Notes: generated from the sequence alone by a model not told the origin. Positions 45,078-57,324 are shown, numbered from the stretch's first letter. The stretch: DNA of 64,000 nt from Pachypanchax playfairii (GCA_006937955.1 SSNP01000010.1:1003770-1067769), one strand, 5' to 3'. A program made the numbers and translations.

Positions 45078-45294
45078 TCCAGAGACTGAAATGTGATTGA
45101 CTACGAAATCAACAAAATATGGGGGGGGTTCTCTACGATATTTTGGACCATAACATTAAAAGAACTGCTGTTTCAACTGACCACGTTTCTCTCTTTATTT
45201 ATATTTTCTTTTATTTTGCTTGTGTACAGACTATTTTTATGTGAATATTTGCATTTTTATTCTAATACCTATTTTTATTAGACCAAAATACACA

Positions 45295-45300
45295 AATAAA
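45295..45300 (+). promoter_or_regulatory. aipl1: aipl1 polyadenylation signal
   Basis: AATAAA 218 bases after the stop codon, in an AT-rich 3' UTR; a second AATAAT follows at once. The 3' end must lie close to the MITE starting at 45327. Confidence 0.6.
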
Positions 45301-45326
45301 TAATTACAAAGACATAAAGCCTATAA

Positions 45327-45983
45327 AGAGGCCATTTCATTTGGGGCGGCTGTGGCTCAGTGGTTAGAGCGGTCATCTTACAATCAGAAGGTTGATGGAT
45401 TGATCCCGGCTTCCACCACCACATGTTGAAGTGTCCCTTGGCAAGACACTGAACCCCGATTTGCACATCGGGTTGTGTGAGTGTTAGCCCCCACCCTCTC
45501 CCCCCCGGTCCACATACCAGGCTGTGTGAATGGGTAAATGAAAAACTTGTAGTGTTAAAGCGCCTTGAGTGGTCTGAATGACTAGAAAAGCATTATACAA
45601 ATACAGGACATTTACCATTTACATTCATACACATTTCAGGACTTTGTGGTCATTTCTTAAATATTAACCAGTATTTTGAAACATTTTATATCTAAAAAAC
45701 ATCAGGAAATACTGATTAGCAGACCTTTCAATCTGTCTGCATTAACATTTGGGTGTTCCGGCTCCTTACGTCAGGCCTCAGCTCGTTCATTTTCATTATT
45801 CGAATTTGCTGGACTTAGACTGGCTAACAAACTAGCCTATCAGAGCAAGGTATACTGTTTCCTGCTCCGCATGGCAAAGTCAGACATTGTGTCTTCCTGT
45901 TTGCTACGTCTTATGCTACAGCTTTAGAATATAAAATATTCAACAGAAACCTTAGAAAAAACGTTTTTAATGGAAGGGCCTCT
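45327..45983. mobile_element. TTAA-flanked MITE, copy 2, with nested SINE
   Basis: Same family as 23981-24564: AGAGGCCATTTCAT at the left and GGGCCTCT at the right followed by TTAA (45984-45987); the left flank reads ATAA, one change from TTAA. A SINE (45343-45620) lies 16 bases inside the left end. Confidence 0.75.
45343..45620 (+). mobile_element. V-SINE-like element, copy 3
   Basis: Full-length copy: GGCTGTGGCTCAGTGGTTAG head, GGTTGATGGATTGATCC, CCCCACCCTCTCC, AAAGCGCCTTGAGTGGTC core and ATACAGGACATTTACCATTT tail. Confidence 0.88.
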
Positions 45984-45987
45984 TTAA

Positions 45988-47821
45988 TAAATTTGTTGCA
46001 AGGTTAGGGTTTGTGTTTCTCACTAATTTCAATGTTTTAAAGGCTAAACAACTCACCAAAAGTAAAACCTGAAAAATTTTATTGACTCTTATTAATCTGA
46101 TGTTAGTTCAATTACTACATTTACATAGAAGCATCAAAAAGATAAAAACATAAAGGGAGGACGTGAGTGTGCAGCAGCCGCTGAATCTGTGTCTATGAGA
46201 CATGATAACCCGGAGACAGCGGCGATGTTATTGTTGTTAGGTCAAAATCATAATTAAGTTGTTATTTTACTAAGCCAGCTAGATAAAAGCAGGTCCTGTA
46301 GCAACAGAAATAAGTAAGTCTTAAAGTTTTGGAATACAGGAATCATGCAAGCTACCTTTCTTTTTGAAAAACTGTGTGACATACTGTGGACTTCGGCATT
46401 CTCTGGTTCTCTTTCCTTCATTTCTTTCCGTTTTTGTGACATGCCTGCGTGTTGTCTGCGAGCCATCATGACAAGTGCTATAAGACGCTACGCGCTAGCA
46501 AGTTTGACTCAGACAGTGGAATGAACCATTGTGAAGGGGAGGGGTGTGACTGAAATAGTAAATACATTATTTGTTTGTTAAATATTAAATCTATAGTCAA
46601 AATGGACAAAATAGACATTGAGTGCATGAGGGGCCCAAGCATATTTAACGTATGTATTAAAAAGAGAAAAATAAGAAAAGGGGGTCTGCTTCTCTGGGCC
46701 CTTAGAATCATCCTAACCTTCCACCCTTTTACAGTGCCCATGATAACATGCAATGTTACTTTTTCATGTAGGTCAGTAGTTATTCCTGAGTAACAAAGAA
46801 AAGATTCACTTGTTAATGAAACATAACATAATAAGACCTGTAACATGATTAAACAAAGCATATTGATTAGATATTTGAAAACTTACTTGATTACTGTCAA
46901 CATTTCACTGAATATAGTTTTCAGACGCAACATTTCATCCAATAATGCAATATGTCAATTAGTTAAACTGGTGGAACATTACCTCAGAGTAAAATGGTTT
47001 TTACACAGTTCCTGAAAATAAATAGTTGATTACATTGATCATTAGAATTCAAACAATAACAATGTCTTTGGGTGCAACTATATTCGTCTCCTCATGAGGG
47101 TACTGTTAGGATGGTTAACTGGACATTTCTTTCACCCAGGGTTCACTGAGTTCCAGGGGTTGTAAAGCCTAATTAACATGTGCCACCAAGTTCTTTGAAG
47201 TGGTACCTGTTTTAGGTGAGACAGGAAGGTATTTGTGATCAGATAACATAGAAGCATCTTTCCCAGAGTTACATCTCATGTTTGGAGGTGCCAGAATTGA
47301 CTTTAATGGTTGACAATACACAGGATTGTCTCTTCCAGATATCAACAAATGTTACTTTGGAATCCCTTATAAAACAAAAAGCACTTATGCTTAAATTACT
47401 ATACAATGGGTAGTCCTGAGTTGTCTTGGGGAGTTGACACAAGGTCGTTATCAACGGCCAGAATATGCATTTAAGAGCAGTTCTCACAGTGGGAGTATGG
47501 TCGAGAGTTGGTCCCATCTATAAAGGTGTTGATTTTGACAAGGTCCAGACAGAAGTTAAATTCCTGTGGCTTCATGCTCCTCTTGGGATGACACAGAGAA
47601 GAAAAGTCTCCAAAGCAGATTTTAAAATATGTCATTGAGACACAAAGATCTTCTTCAATTTAATTCCTAATAACTTACTGGTTGATATGCACTACAACTA
47701 TAAGTGAGAAATTATTAGTTTTACCCAAAGTTTATTAAAGTAATACAATCATTGGCCTAATTTGCAAATAATGATGTCACAGAATTTCTTTTAATTACAA
47801 CCTTCCAGGATCAGACAACTC
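45988..47821. other. no gene; possible transposon debris
   Basis: At 46254-46470 (-) a frame beginning MMARRQHAGMSQKRKEMKE resembles the lysine-rich start of some hAT-type transposases, but nothing else supports it. The rest is unassigned. Confidence 0.25.
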
Positions 47822-48577
47822 TTAAAGGTCCTGTATCATGAAAAATCAACTTTTTGGAGCTTTTAACCATGTTGTGATGCTATTTCTTTATTTAAAAGAC
47901 CTCCAGAGTGGTTTTTGGCTTAATTCGGGCATTCCTGAGTAATCTTCCTGAATCCTGCGCTCTGAGCAGCTGCATTACTCTCTCATGTAAAGCGGCTGAG
48001 TTGAGCCCCGTTACGTCACGGTGTTGCATCAGGATGTTCCTGACCAATCCCTGCTGCCCCTGTAGTAAAAAAACACTCCCCCTTTTTTCTCAGATACTAG
48101 GCGAGCTGCGAGAGTCCAAAGCAATTTGTCAGGAGCTTATCATGGCAGATGTCTAACAGCTGAGCTCCATGTCACCGCAGCCCGTCCCACCACCGGATAA
48201 AAGACACAGTCACTCACCCTGCCAGCGCTCGGTCATACGTCCCGTTTGCCACGAGCTCCTGTTAGCCTCCGTGCTGCAGTTTATCCGCCTCAGTAATCCA
48301 GCCTTTTCCTCAGACCTGTCCCGGTCGATCTCTCTCTCAGTCCGCCCCGCTCTCGGCTGCTGGTCTTGCGGTCAGCGAGTACGGTCACGGCTTCCAGAAA
48401 CCCGCTCCTCGCCCACGACCTGTCTCACCTCACCCGTCCGATCCCAGTCTTGGTGTCATCTCCCGGGTCAGCTCGCATCCAGTTGCGAGTGGACCGTGCT
48501 TACCTCCAGACGCTCCTCACCACCGAGCGTCCTCTGACAAATTAGCACCTCCATGTCGTTGTATTTCATTCTAAAAA

Positions 48578-48678
48578 ATGTCTTCTCGAAAATGTGCATT
48601 TGGCTGCGAGAGTTACAGGAGTTTGTTTAGTGTTCCTAAACAGCCCAATCGCACTCACTTGGGAGGCGGGGTTTTAGG
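48578..48678 (+). pseudogene. possible THAP-like zinc finger fragment
   Basis: Reads MSSRKCAFGCESYRSLFSVP then KQPNRTHLGG before the Tc1. A C-x2/4-C pair at the start followed by F and P fits the beginning of a THAP domain, found in P-type transposases and many transposon genes. The distal C and H ligands are not found after the Tc1. Short and therefore tentative. Confidence 0.35.
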
Positions 48679-48680
48679 TA

Positions 48681-50282
48681 CAGTGGGGCAAAAAAGTATT
48701 TAGTCAGCCACCAATTGTGTAAGTTCTCCCACTTAAAAAGATCAGAGAGGCCTGTAATTTTCATCATAGGTATACCTCAACTATGAGAGACAAAATGAGG
48801 AAAAAAAATCCAGAAAATCACATTGTCTGATTTTTAAAGAATTTATTTGCAAATTATGGTGGAAAATAAGTATTTGGTCACCTACAAACAAGTAAGATTT
48901 CTGGCTTTCACAGACCTGTAACTTCTTTAAGAGGCTCCTCGGTCCTCCACTCGTTACATGTATTAATGGCACCTGTGTGAACTCGTTATCAGTATAAAAG
49001 ACACCTGTCCACAACCTCAAACAGTCACACTCCAAACTCCACTATGGCCAAGACCAAAGAGCTGTCAAAGGACACCAGAAACCAAATTGTAGACCTTCAC
49101 CAGGCTGGGAAGACTGAATCTGCAATAGGTAAGCAGCTTGGTGTGAAGAAATCAACTGTGGGAGCAATTATTAGAAAATGGAAGACATACAAGACCACTG
49201 ATAATCTCCCTCGATCTGGGGCTCCACGCAAGATCTCACCCCGTGGGGTCAAAATGATCACAAGAACGGTGAGCAAAAATCCCAGAACCACACGGAGGGA
49301 CCTAGTGAATGACCTGCAGAGAGCTGGGACCAAAGTAACAAAGGCTACCATCAGTAACACACTACGCCGCCAGGGACTCAAATCCTGCAGTGCCAGACGT
49401 GTCCCCCTGCTGAAGCCAGGACACGTCCAGGCCCGTCTGCGGTTTGCTAGAGAGCATTTGGATGATCCAGAAGAGGATTGGGAGAACATCATATGGTCAG
49501 ATGAAACCAAAATAGAACTTTTTGGTAGAAACTCAACTTGTCGTGTTTGGAGGGGAAAGAATGCTGAGTTGGATCCAAAGAACACCATACCTACTGTAAA
49601 GCATGGGGGTGGAAACATCATGCTTTGGGGCTGTTTTTCTGCAAGGGGACCAGGACGACTGATCCGTGTAAAGGAAAGAATGAATGGGGCCATGTATCGT
49701 AAGATTTTGAGTGAAAACCTCCTTCCATCAGCAAGGGCATTGAAAATGAGACGTGGCTGGGTCTTTCAGCATGACAATGATCCCAAACACACCGCCCGGG
49801 CAACGAAGGAGTGGCTTCGTAAGAAGCATTTCAAGGTCCTGGAGTGGCCTAGCCAGTCTCCAGATCTCAACCCCATAGAAAATCTCTGGAGGGAGTTGAA
49901 AGTCCGTGTTGCCCAGCGTCAGCCCCAAAACATCACTGCTCTAGAGGAGATCTGCATGGAGGAATGGGCCAAAATACCAGCAACAGTGTGTGAAAACCTT
50001 GTGAAGACTTACAGAAAACGTTTGACCTCTGTCATTGCCAACAAAGGCTATATAACAAAGTATTGCGATTAACTTTTGTTATTGACCAAATACTTATTTT
50101 CCACCATAATTTGCAAATAAATTCTTTAAAAATCAGACAATGTGATTTTCTGGATTTTTTTTCCTAATTTTGTCTCTCATAGTTGAGGTATACCTATGAT
50201 GAAAATTACAGGCCTCTCTGATCTTTTTAAGTGGGAGAACTTACACAATTGGTGGCTGACTAAATACTTTTTTGCCCCACTG
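48681..50282 (+). mobile_element. Tc1-like transposon, copy D, complete
   Basis: 1,602 bp between TA at 48679-48680 and 50283-50284. Long inverted repeats with the paired AAGTATTTRGTCA motifs are conserved. The left repeat continues into ACCTACAAACAAG rather than AATAACAAACAAG. Confidence 0.95.
49044..50072 (+). CDS. Tc1-like transposase, intact, 342 aa
   Basis: Matches the copy B protein except K14Q (TRNQIVDL) and a C-terminal extension: the usual TGA is TGC, adding Cys-Asp before the next stop. D153, D244 and E279 are intact and no frame breaks occur. Confidence 0.95.
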   Translation: MAKTKELSKDTRNQIVDLHQAGKTESAIGKQLGVKKSTVGAIIRKWKTYKTTDNLPRSGAPRKISPRGVKMITRTVSKNPRTTRRDLVNDLQRAGTKVTKATISNTLRRQGLKSCSARRVPLLKPGHVQARLRFAREHLDDPEEDWENIIWSDETKIELFGRNSTCRVWRGKNAELDPKNTIPTVKHGGGNIMLWGCFSARGPGRLIRVKERMNGAMYRKILSENLLPSARALKMRRGWVFQHDNDPKHTARATKEWLRKKHFKVLEWPSQSPDLNPIENLWRELKVRVAQRQPQNITALEEICMEEWAKIPATVCENLVKTYRKRLTSVIANKGYITKYCD

Positions 50283-50765
50283 TAAGCCGAGCATTTTACT
50301 TACTGGTCAAAGAATAACTCGAGAATATATGTTATATTTCAGGACAAATGAAGTGAATATAACTCAAACTGTAAGGTTTTATCATATATGTGCCGATCCC
50401 AGACGTTGAAAATTGTAAAAAAGCATGATACAGTCCCTTTAAAGAACAGTGTGCTCTGAACCTTTCCACACCTTTTTTATTTTATTGATGCTGTAATGTC
50501 TTTCTAATTACATGTCCAAAACTCAGAACAAAAATAATCACATTAGATGATCTTTAAAATATTTTTAACTGACCATATTCACATAAAAAAATCTATTTAT
50601 TGCAAGATTATTGCAGATTTTAAACAAAAACCTACATCTTAGAAACTTACAGGATTAACAGAATTACACCTTCGCACTTGTGTGAGTTCTTACTTGACAA
50701 CGTAAACTATCTCTTCAACTAAAACTTTCCCACAAGTCTGACAGGAGAAAGGCTTCTCACCTGTG

Positions 50766-51558
50766 ACCCCTCCTTTCCATCGGACACGTCAGCAGCGCGT
50801 TATTGCAGCAGCACGTCATACGCAGCTGATACCGCTGTAGTCAGTAGAACCCTTTCCACCGCATCCGTCAGCAGCGCAAGTCGAACGCGTCTCAGGAGCA
50901 ACATATTGCAGCACATACGCAGCGGTCCTATTTTTTACACGCTACGCGTCTGAAACGTGTGTGAAACTGTGCGGCCCTAAAGTTATTACCTAGCAGTCTT
51001 CTTTGTTTTTCCATCACGGACGACGAACGGCTGATTACTGAAGTGGAGAAGTACCAAATCCTGTTTGATCCGAGTCACATTTTTTGATAAAGACAGCCTC
51101 AAGAAGGATAACGCATGGACCAGATGGTGAGTTTATGCTACTTATTAACGTTATTTCGGAGGGAGCAGCCCTCTGGATCTTTTAAAATCCTTCATATTTA
51201 CATGTCTACTCTATAGTACCTCGGATCGCCACCAACATTTTTCAGTTGGACTTAAAGCGAATTTGGATATTACCTGTCTTAACATAAACGTGTTGGCGAT
51301 TATAAAACGGACAGAACATAAAACATAAACCTTTTGTAGCCATGTTGTAGTTTTTTCCTGCTTGTTGTTGTGGATGCTGACAAGGTCACGCGTGATTTTG
51401 CTAATCTCGCGTGACTTCTTGCTCTTTCTGTGACAGCTGCTTCCCTGCTGCTACGCGTCTGATACGCACCCGGTGGAAAGGGCCAAGCAGCAGAATACGC
51501 GAGCGAGACGTGCTGCTTAAGTAAAGTGCTGCTGACGCATCCGGTGGAAAGGAGGGGT
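50766..51558 (+). mobile_element. Harbinger-type element carrying a MADF exon
   Basis: Inverted ends ACCCCTCCTTTCC and GGAAAGGAGGGGT (to 51558), inserted between finger-encoding sequences; flanking triplets GTG and GCG fit a 3-bp duplication with one CpG change. Inside, several CGTCAGCAGC motifs repeat. At about 51010-51128 the plus strand reads ITDDERLITEVEKYQILFDP and, after a stop, KKDNAW followed by a GTGAGT donor: the start of a MADF/Myb-like domain of the type encoded beside Harbinger nucleases. Confidence 0.7.
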
Positions 51559-51683
51559 GCGTTGTCATGTGAAGGTTTAAACTACCTCTTTGACTGAAAC
51601 TTTTTCCACAGAAATGACATGAGAAAGGCTTCTCACCTGTATGAGTTGTCATGTGACAGGGTAATTTACTTCTCTGACTGAAA

Positions 51684-52584
51684 CTGTTAATTTTGGCAAG
51701 AAATTTTAATTTAGTTTTAGTCATAGTCTTTTGACTAAAATTCTTTTCAATTTTAGTCACAATTTTAGTCACTAAACTAGTTTTAATTGTAGTCTAATTT
51801 TAGTCGACGAAAATATGTGGCAGTTTTAGTCGACTAAAATCAATTGTAGATTTAGTCGACTAAAATAAGAATATTTTCTAAAGTATTAATTTAACCCTGT
51901 AAGACCCAACTTATTAAAAAATTATTGATTATTTGGAACTGAGACGTTTACAAAGCCTTAGAACAAAATTCACAAATGTTTTTTGCTGTATCATGTTATT
52001 TATAATACCTTTTTTGTATCACATTTATTACTTTGGCCGTTTTTACAATTTAATTGTAATATAAAAAATTAGTTAATAATAATGCATTCATCCATATAAT
52101 AATGATGATTTAACCTGAAAAAAAAAGGCAAGTGGATCATTTACTGGGAGCAGCCATGTTAGAAATGATCAAAACTATGTAGCAAATATGATACAAGGGG
52201 CATTATGGGGTTAACAACTGCAGTATGGACATTTTCTTACCATTCCACACTTCATCTGGCGTCTTCCCGGGAGCATCTCAAACAACTACGAAAGCCTCTG
52301 CTCACCGCTCAATAAGCCGAGCTCTGATTGGTTCTTTTCAGAGTAGCCCCAGCTGTTAGCTTTTTGACTGATTCCTCTCTGCATCTTTCTTTTCCTCTGA
52401 TTGGATTTCGTCGCTGTCTATTTCCTGTCGTGTTTTATTTGTCAACGAAAATCAACATAATTTTAGTCATAATAATCGTCTCAAATAGGGCCGTCTATTT
52501 TACTTTTCGTTTCATTTTCGTCCGCAAAAATACATTCGTGACTAAAATTATGACGAAATATTTTAGTCAACGAAATTAACACTG
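51684..52584. mobile_element. hAT-type MITE in zinc-finger exon
   Basis: 901 bp flanked by exact 8-bp GACTGAAA (51676-51683 and 52585-52592). The ends are CTGTTAATTTTG and AATTAACACTG, inverted copies apart from the tip. The interior is rich in TTTTAGTCGACTAAAAT-type palindromes, a familiar fish repeat. It sits within finger 5, between SFS and QRSK codons. Confidence 0.85.
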
Positions 52585-53834
52585 GACTGAAACTTTTCCC
52601 ACAGGTCTGACATGAGAAAGGCTTCTCACCTGTGAGTTGTCATGTGAAGGTTTAAACTACCTCTTCGACTAAAACTTTTTCCACAAGTCTGACATGAGAA
52701 AGGCTTTTCACCTGTATGAGTTCTCATGTGACGTTTTAACATTTGTTTATGAGAGAAACTTTTTCCACACATCTGACATGAGAAAGGTTTCTCACCTGTG
52801 TGAGTTCTCATGTGTGTGAGTAAATTACTTCTTTGACTAAAACATTTTCCACAGGTCTGACAAAGGAAAGGCTTTTCACCTGTATGAGTTCTCATGTGAC
52901 AGAGTAATTTACTTCTTTGACTGAAACTTTTTCCACAGGTCTGACATGAGAAAGGCTTCTTTAGTATTGGATGGTCTACACAGTCTCTGTGATCGCTGGT
53001 TTCTATCAGCTGTTCTTCTCCACTTGATTTTAAGTCTTCATTTCTGCTTCCTTCCTGATTCTGGTTCTCAGCTTCAGGACAGTTCTGAGAGAAGAGCTGG
53101 TTCTTGTTTGTATCTGGTTCAATGTGGTTTCTTCCTTCATCAGCAGGAGTCACCATGAAAGTATCCGTCTCCAGCTTCAATACAAGCAGCTCTTCACTGT
53201 AACTGATACCAAGATCCTCCTGGTCCATTCAAATCTGTGGAGCTTCTGGTTCTTCTAATTCCTCCTGTGAAGATTGAGCTGGTTCTTGTGGTTCCTCTTT
53301 AATCTGTAGACGTTCTAGTTCTTCTTGTGGGTGTTCTGGTTCCTCCTGATCCAAACCAGAGCACCTCTCCTGATAACAGAACTGCTGGTCTGACAGAGCC
53401 TCATTACAGACATTATGCTGTAGGAGTTCTGGTTCCTCCTGGTCCAAAGTGAAGCTCCTCTCCTGGTTAAAGTCCTGCTGGTCATTCAGAAGCTCCTCCT
53501 CCTTCCGGACATAATGCCGTGGAAGTTCTGGACAGACAAACAGAAAAAGTTTATTAATGTGACTATAAGAAAGAACAATTCACTTGCATCCAATACATCT
53601 AAAGATGTTTTGGAAAGAACTTAACCCTCAGGTTACGTTCTCTCTGGTAGCAGCACAGAAACACAATGCTGGAGAGAGCAAATATCATCATTGAGTAAGC
53701 CCCCGCCACAATTAAATATTTTGTGTGGCAGCATTTTGAGTATGTGGTGGATATCAAATTACATATTTTGCCATTTTATTTTTCTGAAAAGCAATGAAAA
53801 ATATTTTCTTGTCTTGTCCTTGTGAACCTGACAT

Positions 53835-56150
53835 TAGGGGTGGGCGATGAGCGATATTAGACCGTCTTACGATCTTCACAGCTGACGGTCTGTAGTTTTT
53901 GAGAGATCGTTTTATCATGATCCAAAAGACTTGTGCTGCTGTCGCTGCTTCACATTTTCTTCCACTGTTTTGGAAGGAAATGCAAGCCACCGCTTTTTGG
54001 TGAGTGACCCACACGTGACCCACACCCTCAACAGTGCGCAGCCCCCCCCCCCAAGACAACAACAAGCATGCAGCATGGCCGCTGAAAGCGAGGAATTTAT
54101 TCCAAAAAGAAGTTCGTCGAATATGGAACTGGTTTGGCTTCACACCAGAAGACAAAGATCAAAAGAATATCATATGCAAAATGTGCAAGGATAGGGTAAA
54201 GGCGAGTGATGGCAACACAACGAACTTGTTTAATCACCAAAAACGAAGGCATCCTCAACAGTACAATGAGAGCCAAGGTGTGAAAGCTAAAAAAACAGCA
54301 GCAACAGCTACTGCATTGCCCAAACAACAGACGCAAACTGAAGCATTTACTGAACTCACTCCATATGACAGAGGCAGCAAACGCTGGAATAAAGTGACCG
54401 ATGCAATAACTTTTCATTTGGTAAAAGATTTATGCCCAATTCAAACAGTCGAAGGAGTTGGCTTGATTCAAATGATAAAGGTTTTGGATCCGCGCTACGA
54501 GTTGCCCAGCCGCAAGTTTTTTTCGAACTCCACCATCCCTCACATGTATTCATGGATTGTAGAGATAAAATTGCACAAAAAGTACAATTTATACATTTTA
54601 ATGTGTTATTATTTGTAAACAGAAGTCTATAACATTGCTGTTATAATTGCCTACCTGTTGTAGCCAGAATCTGAACTGAGTTATCTTTTTTAGAAAATGG
54701 TTCCAAAGATCCACGCATTGACAGAGTGACTTCAGTTTACAAGAAAGTGGTTAGTACGTTTTCCTTCAGTTGGAAAAAGATTGGAAGCCCAGACAAACAT
54801 GAATCTTCCTCAACTGAAGCTGAAAACAGAGTCACCAACACGATGGGGTTCCAGACTGGCAATGATTGAAAGAATACTGGAGCAGTCAAAGGCAATCTCT
54901 CATGTTCTGAAGTCAGACAAAAAAACAAAACATTTGGCTCCCACATGGCAAGATCTAGATGTCATGGAGTCAATGAAGAAAGCCCTAGGACCAGTCAGAG
55001 ATTTCACTGATGCACTTTCTGGTGAGGACTATGTCAGTGTGTCTTATGTGAAACCTGTACTCAATCTTCTGAAAAACAATATTTTAAAACCAAAAGAAGA
55101 TGCTGACAACACAAATAAAGGCAACCATAGACAAATACTTAACAGAAAAGTACCAGGATCCAGCCACTGAAGCTCTGTTGGACATGGCATCACTAGTTGA
55201 TCCCAGATTTAAAACCAAATACATTAACAATGCACAGAAAGAACAAATACTAACCAGAGTTGTGAGTGAGTTGGAGTCTTTGCTGACTCCTGATTCTGTG
55301 CATACAGCACCCTCTACCTCCACATCACAAACCCAAGGCTCTGAAGCACAGCCAGCAAAGAAAGCAAGACAGTCTTTAGCTAGCTTTTTGAACTGCAGCA
55401 GCTCCCTCACCATGCACTGATGCTGACACAGAGATCTTATTGAAAAGGAATGTCAGTCCTTCTTGTCCGCACCAAACGTGGAAAGTGAAGTTTAGTTTTG
55501 TTTGAGCATGTAAGAACATCTCTATTCACATTATTGGTGCTGTGTTAGAACTCTTACACAATAATATACCTCTACTGCACTATACCTCACTATAGCAGCT
55601 GCAGTTTTACTTTGTGTTTTATATTTTGTTTACTGTGTTACTTTTCTTGTGTGCTTTTTTAAAACATTATCATGCTGGACAAGATAATGTTGTCATTTTA
55701 TGTCTTCCATGTTTATTGCACAGTTCATTTGCAGCAGTCAAAGCTTTATTTACTTCCTTATATGTGCATTATTTGTTGGTTTATTTCTAATTGCACAATA
55801 CATCTTGCACTATAAAGGATGCTGCATGTTAGTTTTCTTTTTTTAAATTTTTATTACTTAAAGAAATGTTCAGTGTTGTTTGTATTTTTCTAAACTTCAT
55901 GTGTGATTTCCATTTTGTTATATTAGTAGACAACATAGGATAAAAAAAACTGTATAATTGCACTTTAATACATTTAAATTATTTTGATTATTTGAAGCTT
56001 GAAAAATACTACTGTGATCTTTGCACTTGCTTTTTCTCATGAGTTTCTTTGCATTTTTTAAGTTATAATGTGAATTTGTTCTGGGATTATGCTACTGCTG
56101 CAATGGTTATCACATTTTTGAATAAATGTTTTCTTTTCATTCAATGCCTC
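53835..56150 (+). mobile_element. second ZBED-type hAT element (right end uncertain)
   Basis: The left end TAGGGGTGGGCGATGAGCG resembles hAT termini. The right terminus was not found; 56150 marks roughly the end of the AT-rich 3' region with an AATAAATG signal. It lies antisense in the intron of the zinc-finger gene. Confidence 0.65.
54076..55420 (+). pseudogene. hAT (ZBED-like) transposase, internally deleted
   Basis: From MAAESEEFIPKRS a frameshift near 54115 leads to a BED finger: NWFGFTPEDKDQ, CKMCKDRVKASDGNTTNLFN and QKRRHPQQY. VKDLCPIQTVEGVG and DPRYELPSRKFF follow (to about 54530). The catalytic core is deleted: the next coding block (about 54680-55130) resumes at TSVYKKVVSTF and SPTRWGSRLAMIERILEQSK. 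A further frameshift gives TEKYQDPATEALLDMASLVD and DPRFKTKYI to the stop at 55418-55420. The hAT dimerisation motif is lost. Confidence 0.85.
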
Positions 56151-56286
56151 TTTAGTTTAATATGCAATTTCAGTTCTGTTTGCCATTGTTAAAAGAAAAA
56201 CGTGAGTAGGTGGTTCCAACTCGCAGGTGGGTGATGCGGAAAAAAATCTTGACGGGGGGCGAATTTGCGAATTGTACCAGTTTAGA

Positions 56287-56557
56287 GCGGCTGTGGCTCA
56301 GTGGTTAGAGTGGTCGTCCTCCAATTTGAAGGTTGGTGGATCGATCCCGGCTTCCACCGCCACATGTCACTGAACCCCACGTTGCTCCCTGATCTGCGTA
56401 TCGGGTTGTGTGAGTGTTAGCCCCTACCCTCTCCCCCCGGTTTACATATCGGGTTGTGTGAATGGGTGAATGTAAAACCTTGTAGTGTGAAAGCGCTTTG
56501 AGTGGTCTGAATGACTGGAAAAGCGCTATACAAATACAGGACATTTTACCATTACCA
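56287..56557 (+). mobile_element. V-SINE-like element, copy 4
   Basis: GCGGCTGTGGCTCAGTGG head through AAAGCGCTTTGAGTGGTC to ACATTTTACCATTACCA. TTTAGA before (56281-56286) and after (56558-56563) is a short target duplication within the inverted repeat of the host element. Confidence 0.88.
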
Positions 56558-56963
56558 TTTAGAGGCAAGGTCCTGCCTTTCTAGCCTCTGATTGGCTAGA
56601 AGTGCTTTCACATGATTGGCTACTTTTTGGGGGAAAGGTCCTGCTTTTTTTGCTTCTGATTGGCTAGAAAGCCTCTACAACAACTGCAACAGGTCATCAC
56701 AAAATTAGAGAGAGCAAACTTTCAGCTCGTTTTAACATAAGTTTATTTATTCCCACCATCAACATAAAACAAAGTCCACCTAATAAGTGTTATTAATTCC
56801 CAAAGGGAAATGAAATGTTGTTGCTCTGTTCTTCTTCAACGGATAACTGATGATCATGAAAAAACACCACAGTATGATTCAAATATTACTGATTTTAATG
56901 AACAGTATTTAGAACACCTGACGGTTTACATGGACATCAAACAGTTTGTGTGCGTGTGTGTGT

Positions 56964-57031
56964 NNNNNNNNNNNNNNNNNNNNNNNNNNNNNNNNNNNNN
57001 NNNNNNGGGGGGGGGGGGGGGGGGGGGGGGG
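56964..57031. other. 43-N gap followed by a 25-G run
   Basis: Ns at 56964-57006 directly followed by 25 Gs and preceded by a GTGTGT run. The G run is suspect: such homopolymers beside a gap are commonly sequencing artefacts. Open frames across it are meaningless. Confidence 0.9.
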
Positions 57032-57321
57032 TTGTATTTCTGACCTCCTGGGGACCCGTTTCCTGACTTTTACTATCTTTCTGGGGTCCGAGGGTTCTTG
57101 TGGGGACCGAAGCCTGGTCCCCATGAGGGGGACTCCCCTTTTTAGGGTTAGGGGTTAGGTTTATAGGTATGGTGTGAATAGAGTTTTAGTTAGTCTTAGG
57201 GTTAGTTATAGATCAGTAATGGTTAAGGTTAGGAAAAGGGTTTGGGTTAGGTATAAATCTAGTTACTAAAATCAATGGAAGTCAATGGACGGTCCCCATA
57301 AGGATACCAAAACACACTTGT

Positions 57322-57324
<3 letters not shown>

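Larger units (their letters stand above)
47826..50438. mobile_element. TTAA-flanked element with nested Tc1
   Basis: Ends AGGTCCTGTATCATG (47826) and CATGATACAGTCCCT (to 50438) are inverted with few mismatches, and exact TTAA flanks lie at 47822-47825 and 50439-50442. Without the Tc1 (48681-50282) the element is about 1.0 kb. A possible THAP-like fragment precedes the Tc1 insertion point. Confidence 0.82.

Noticed and set aside
53229..53231. TGA read as selenocysteine in the zinc-finger gene
   Set aside because: No selenoprotein homology and several other disabling changes in the same gene; a nonsense mutation is simpler.
56810..57158. Frames containing poly-glycine or poly-proline
   Set aside because: They translate the N gap and the adjacent G run.
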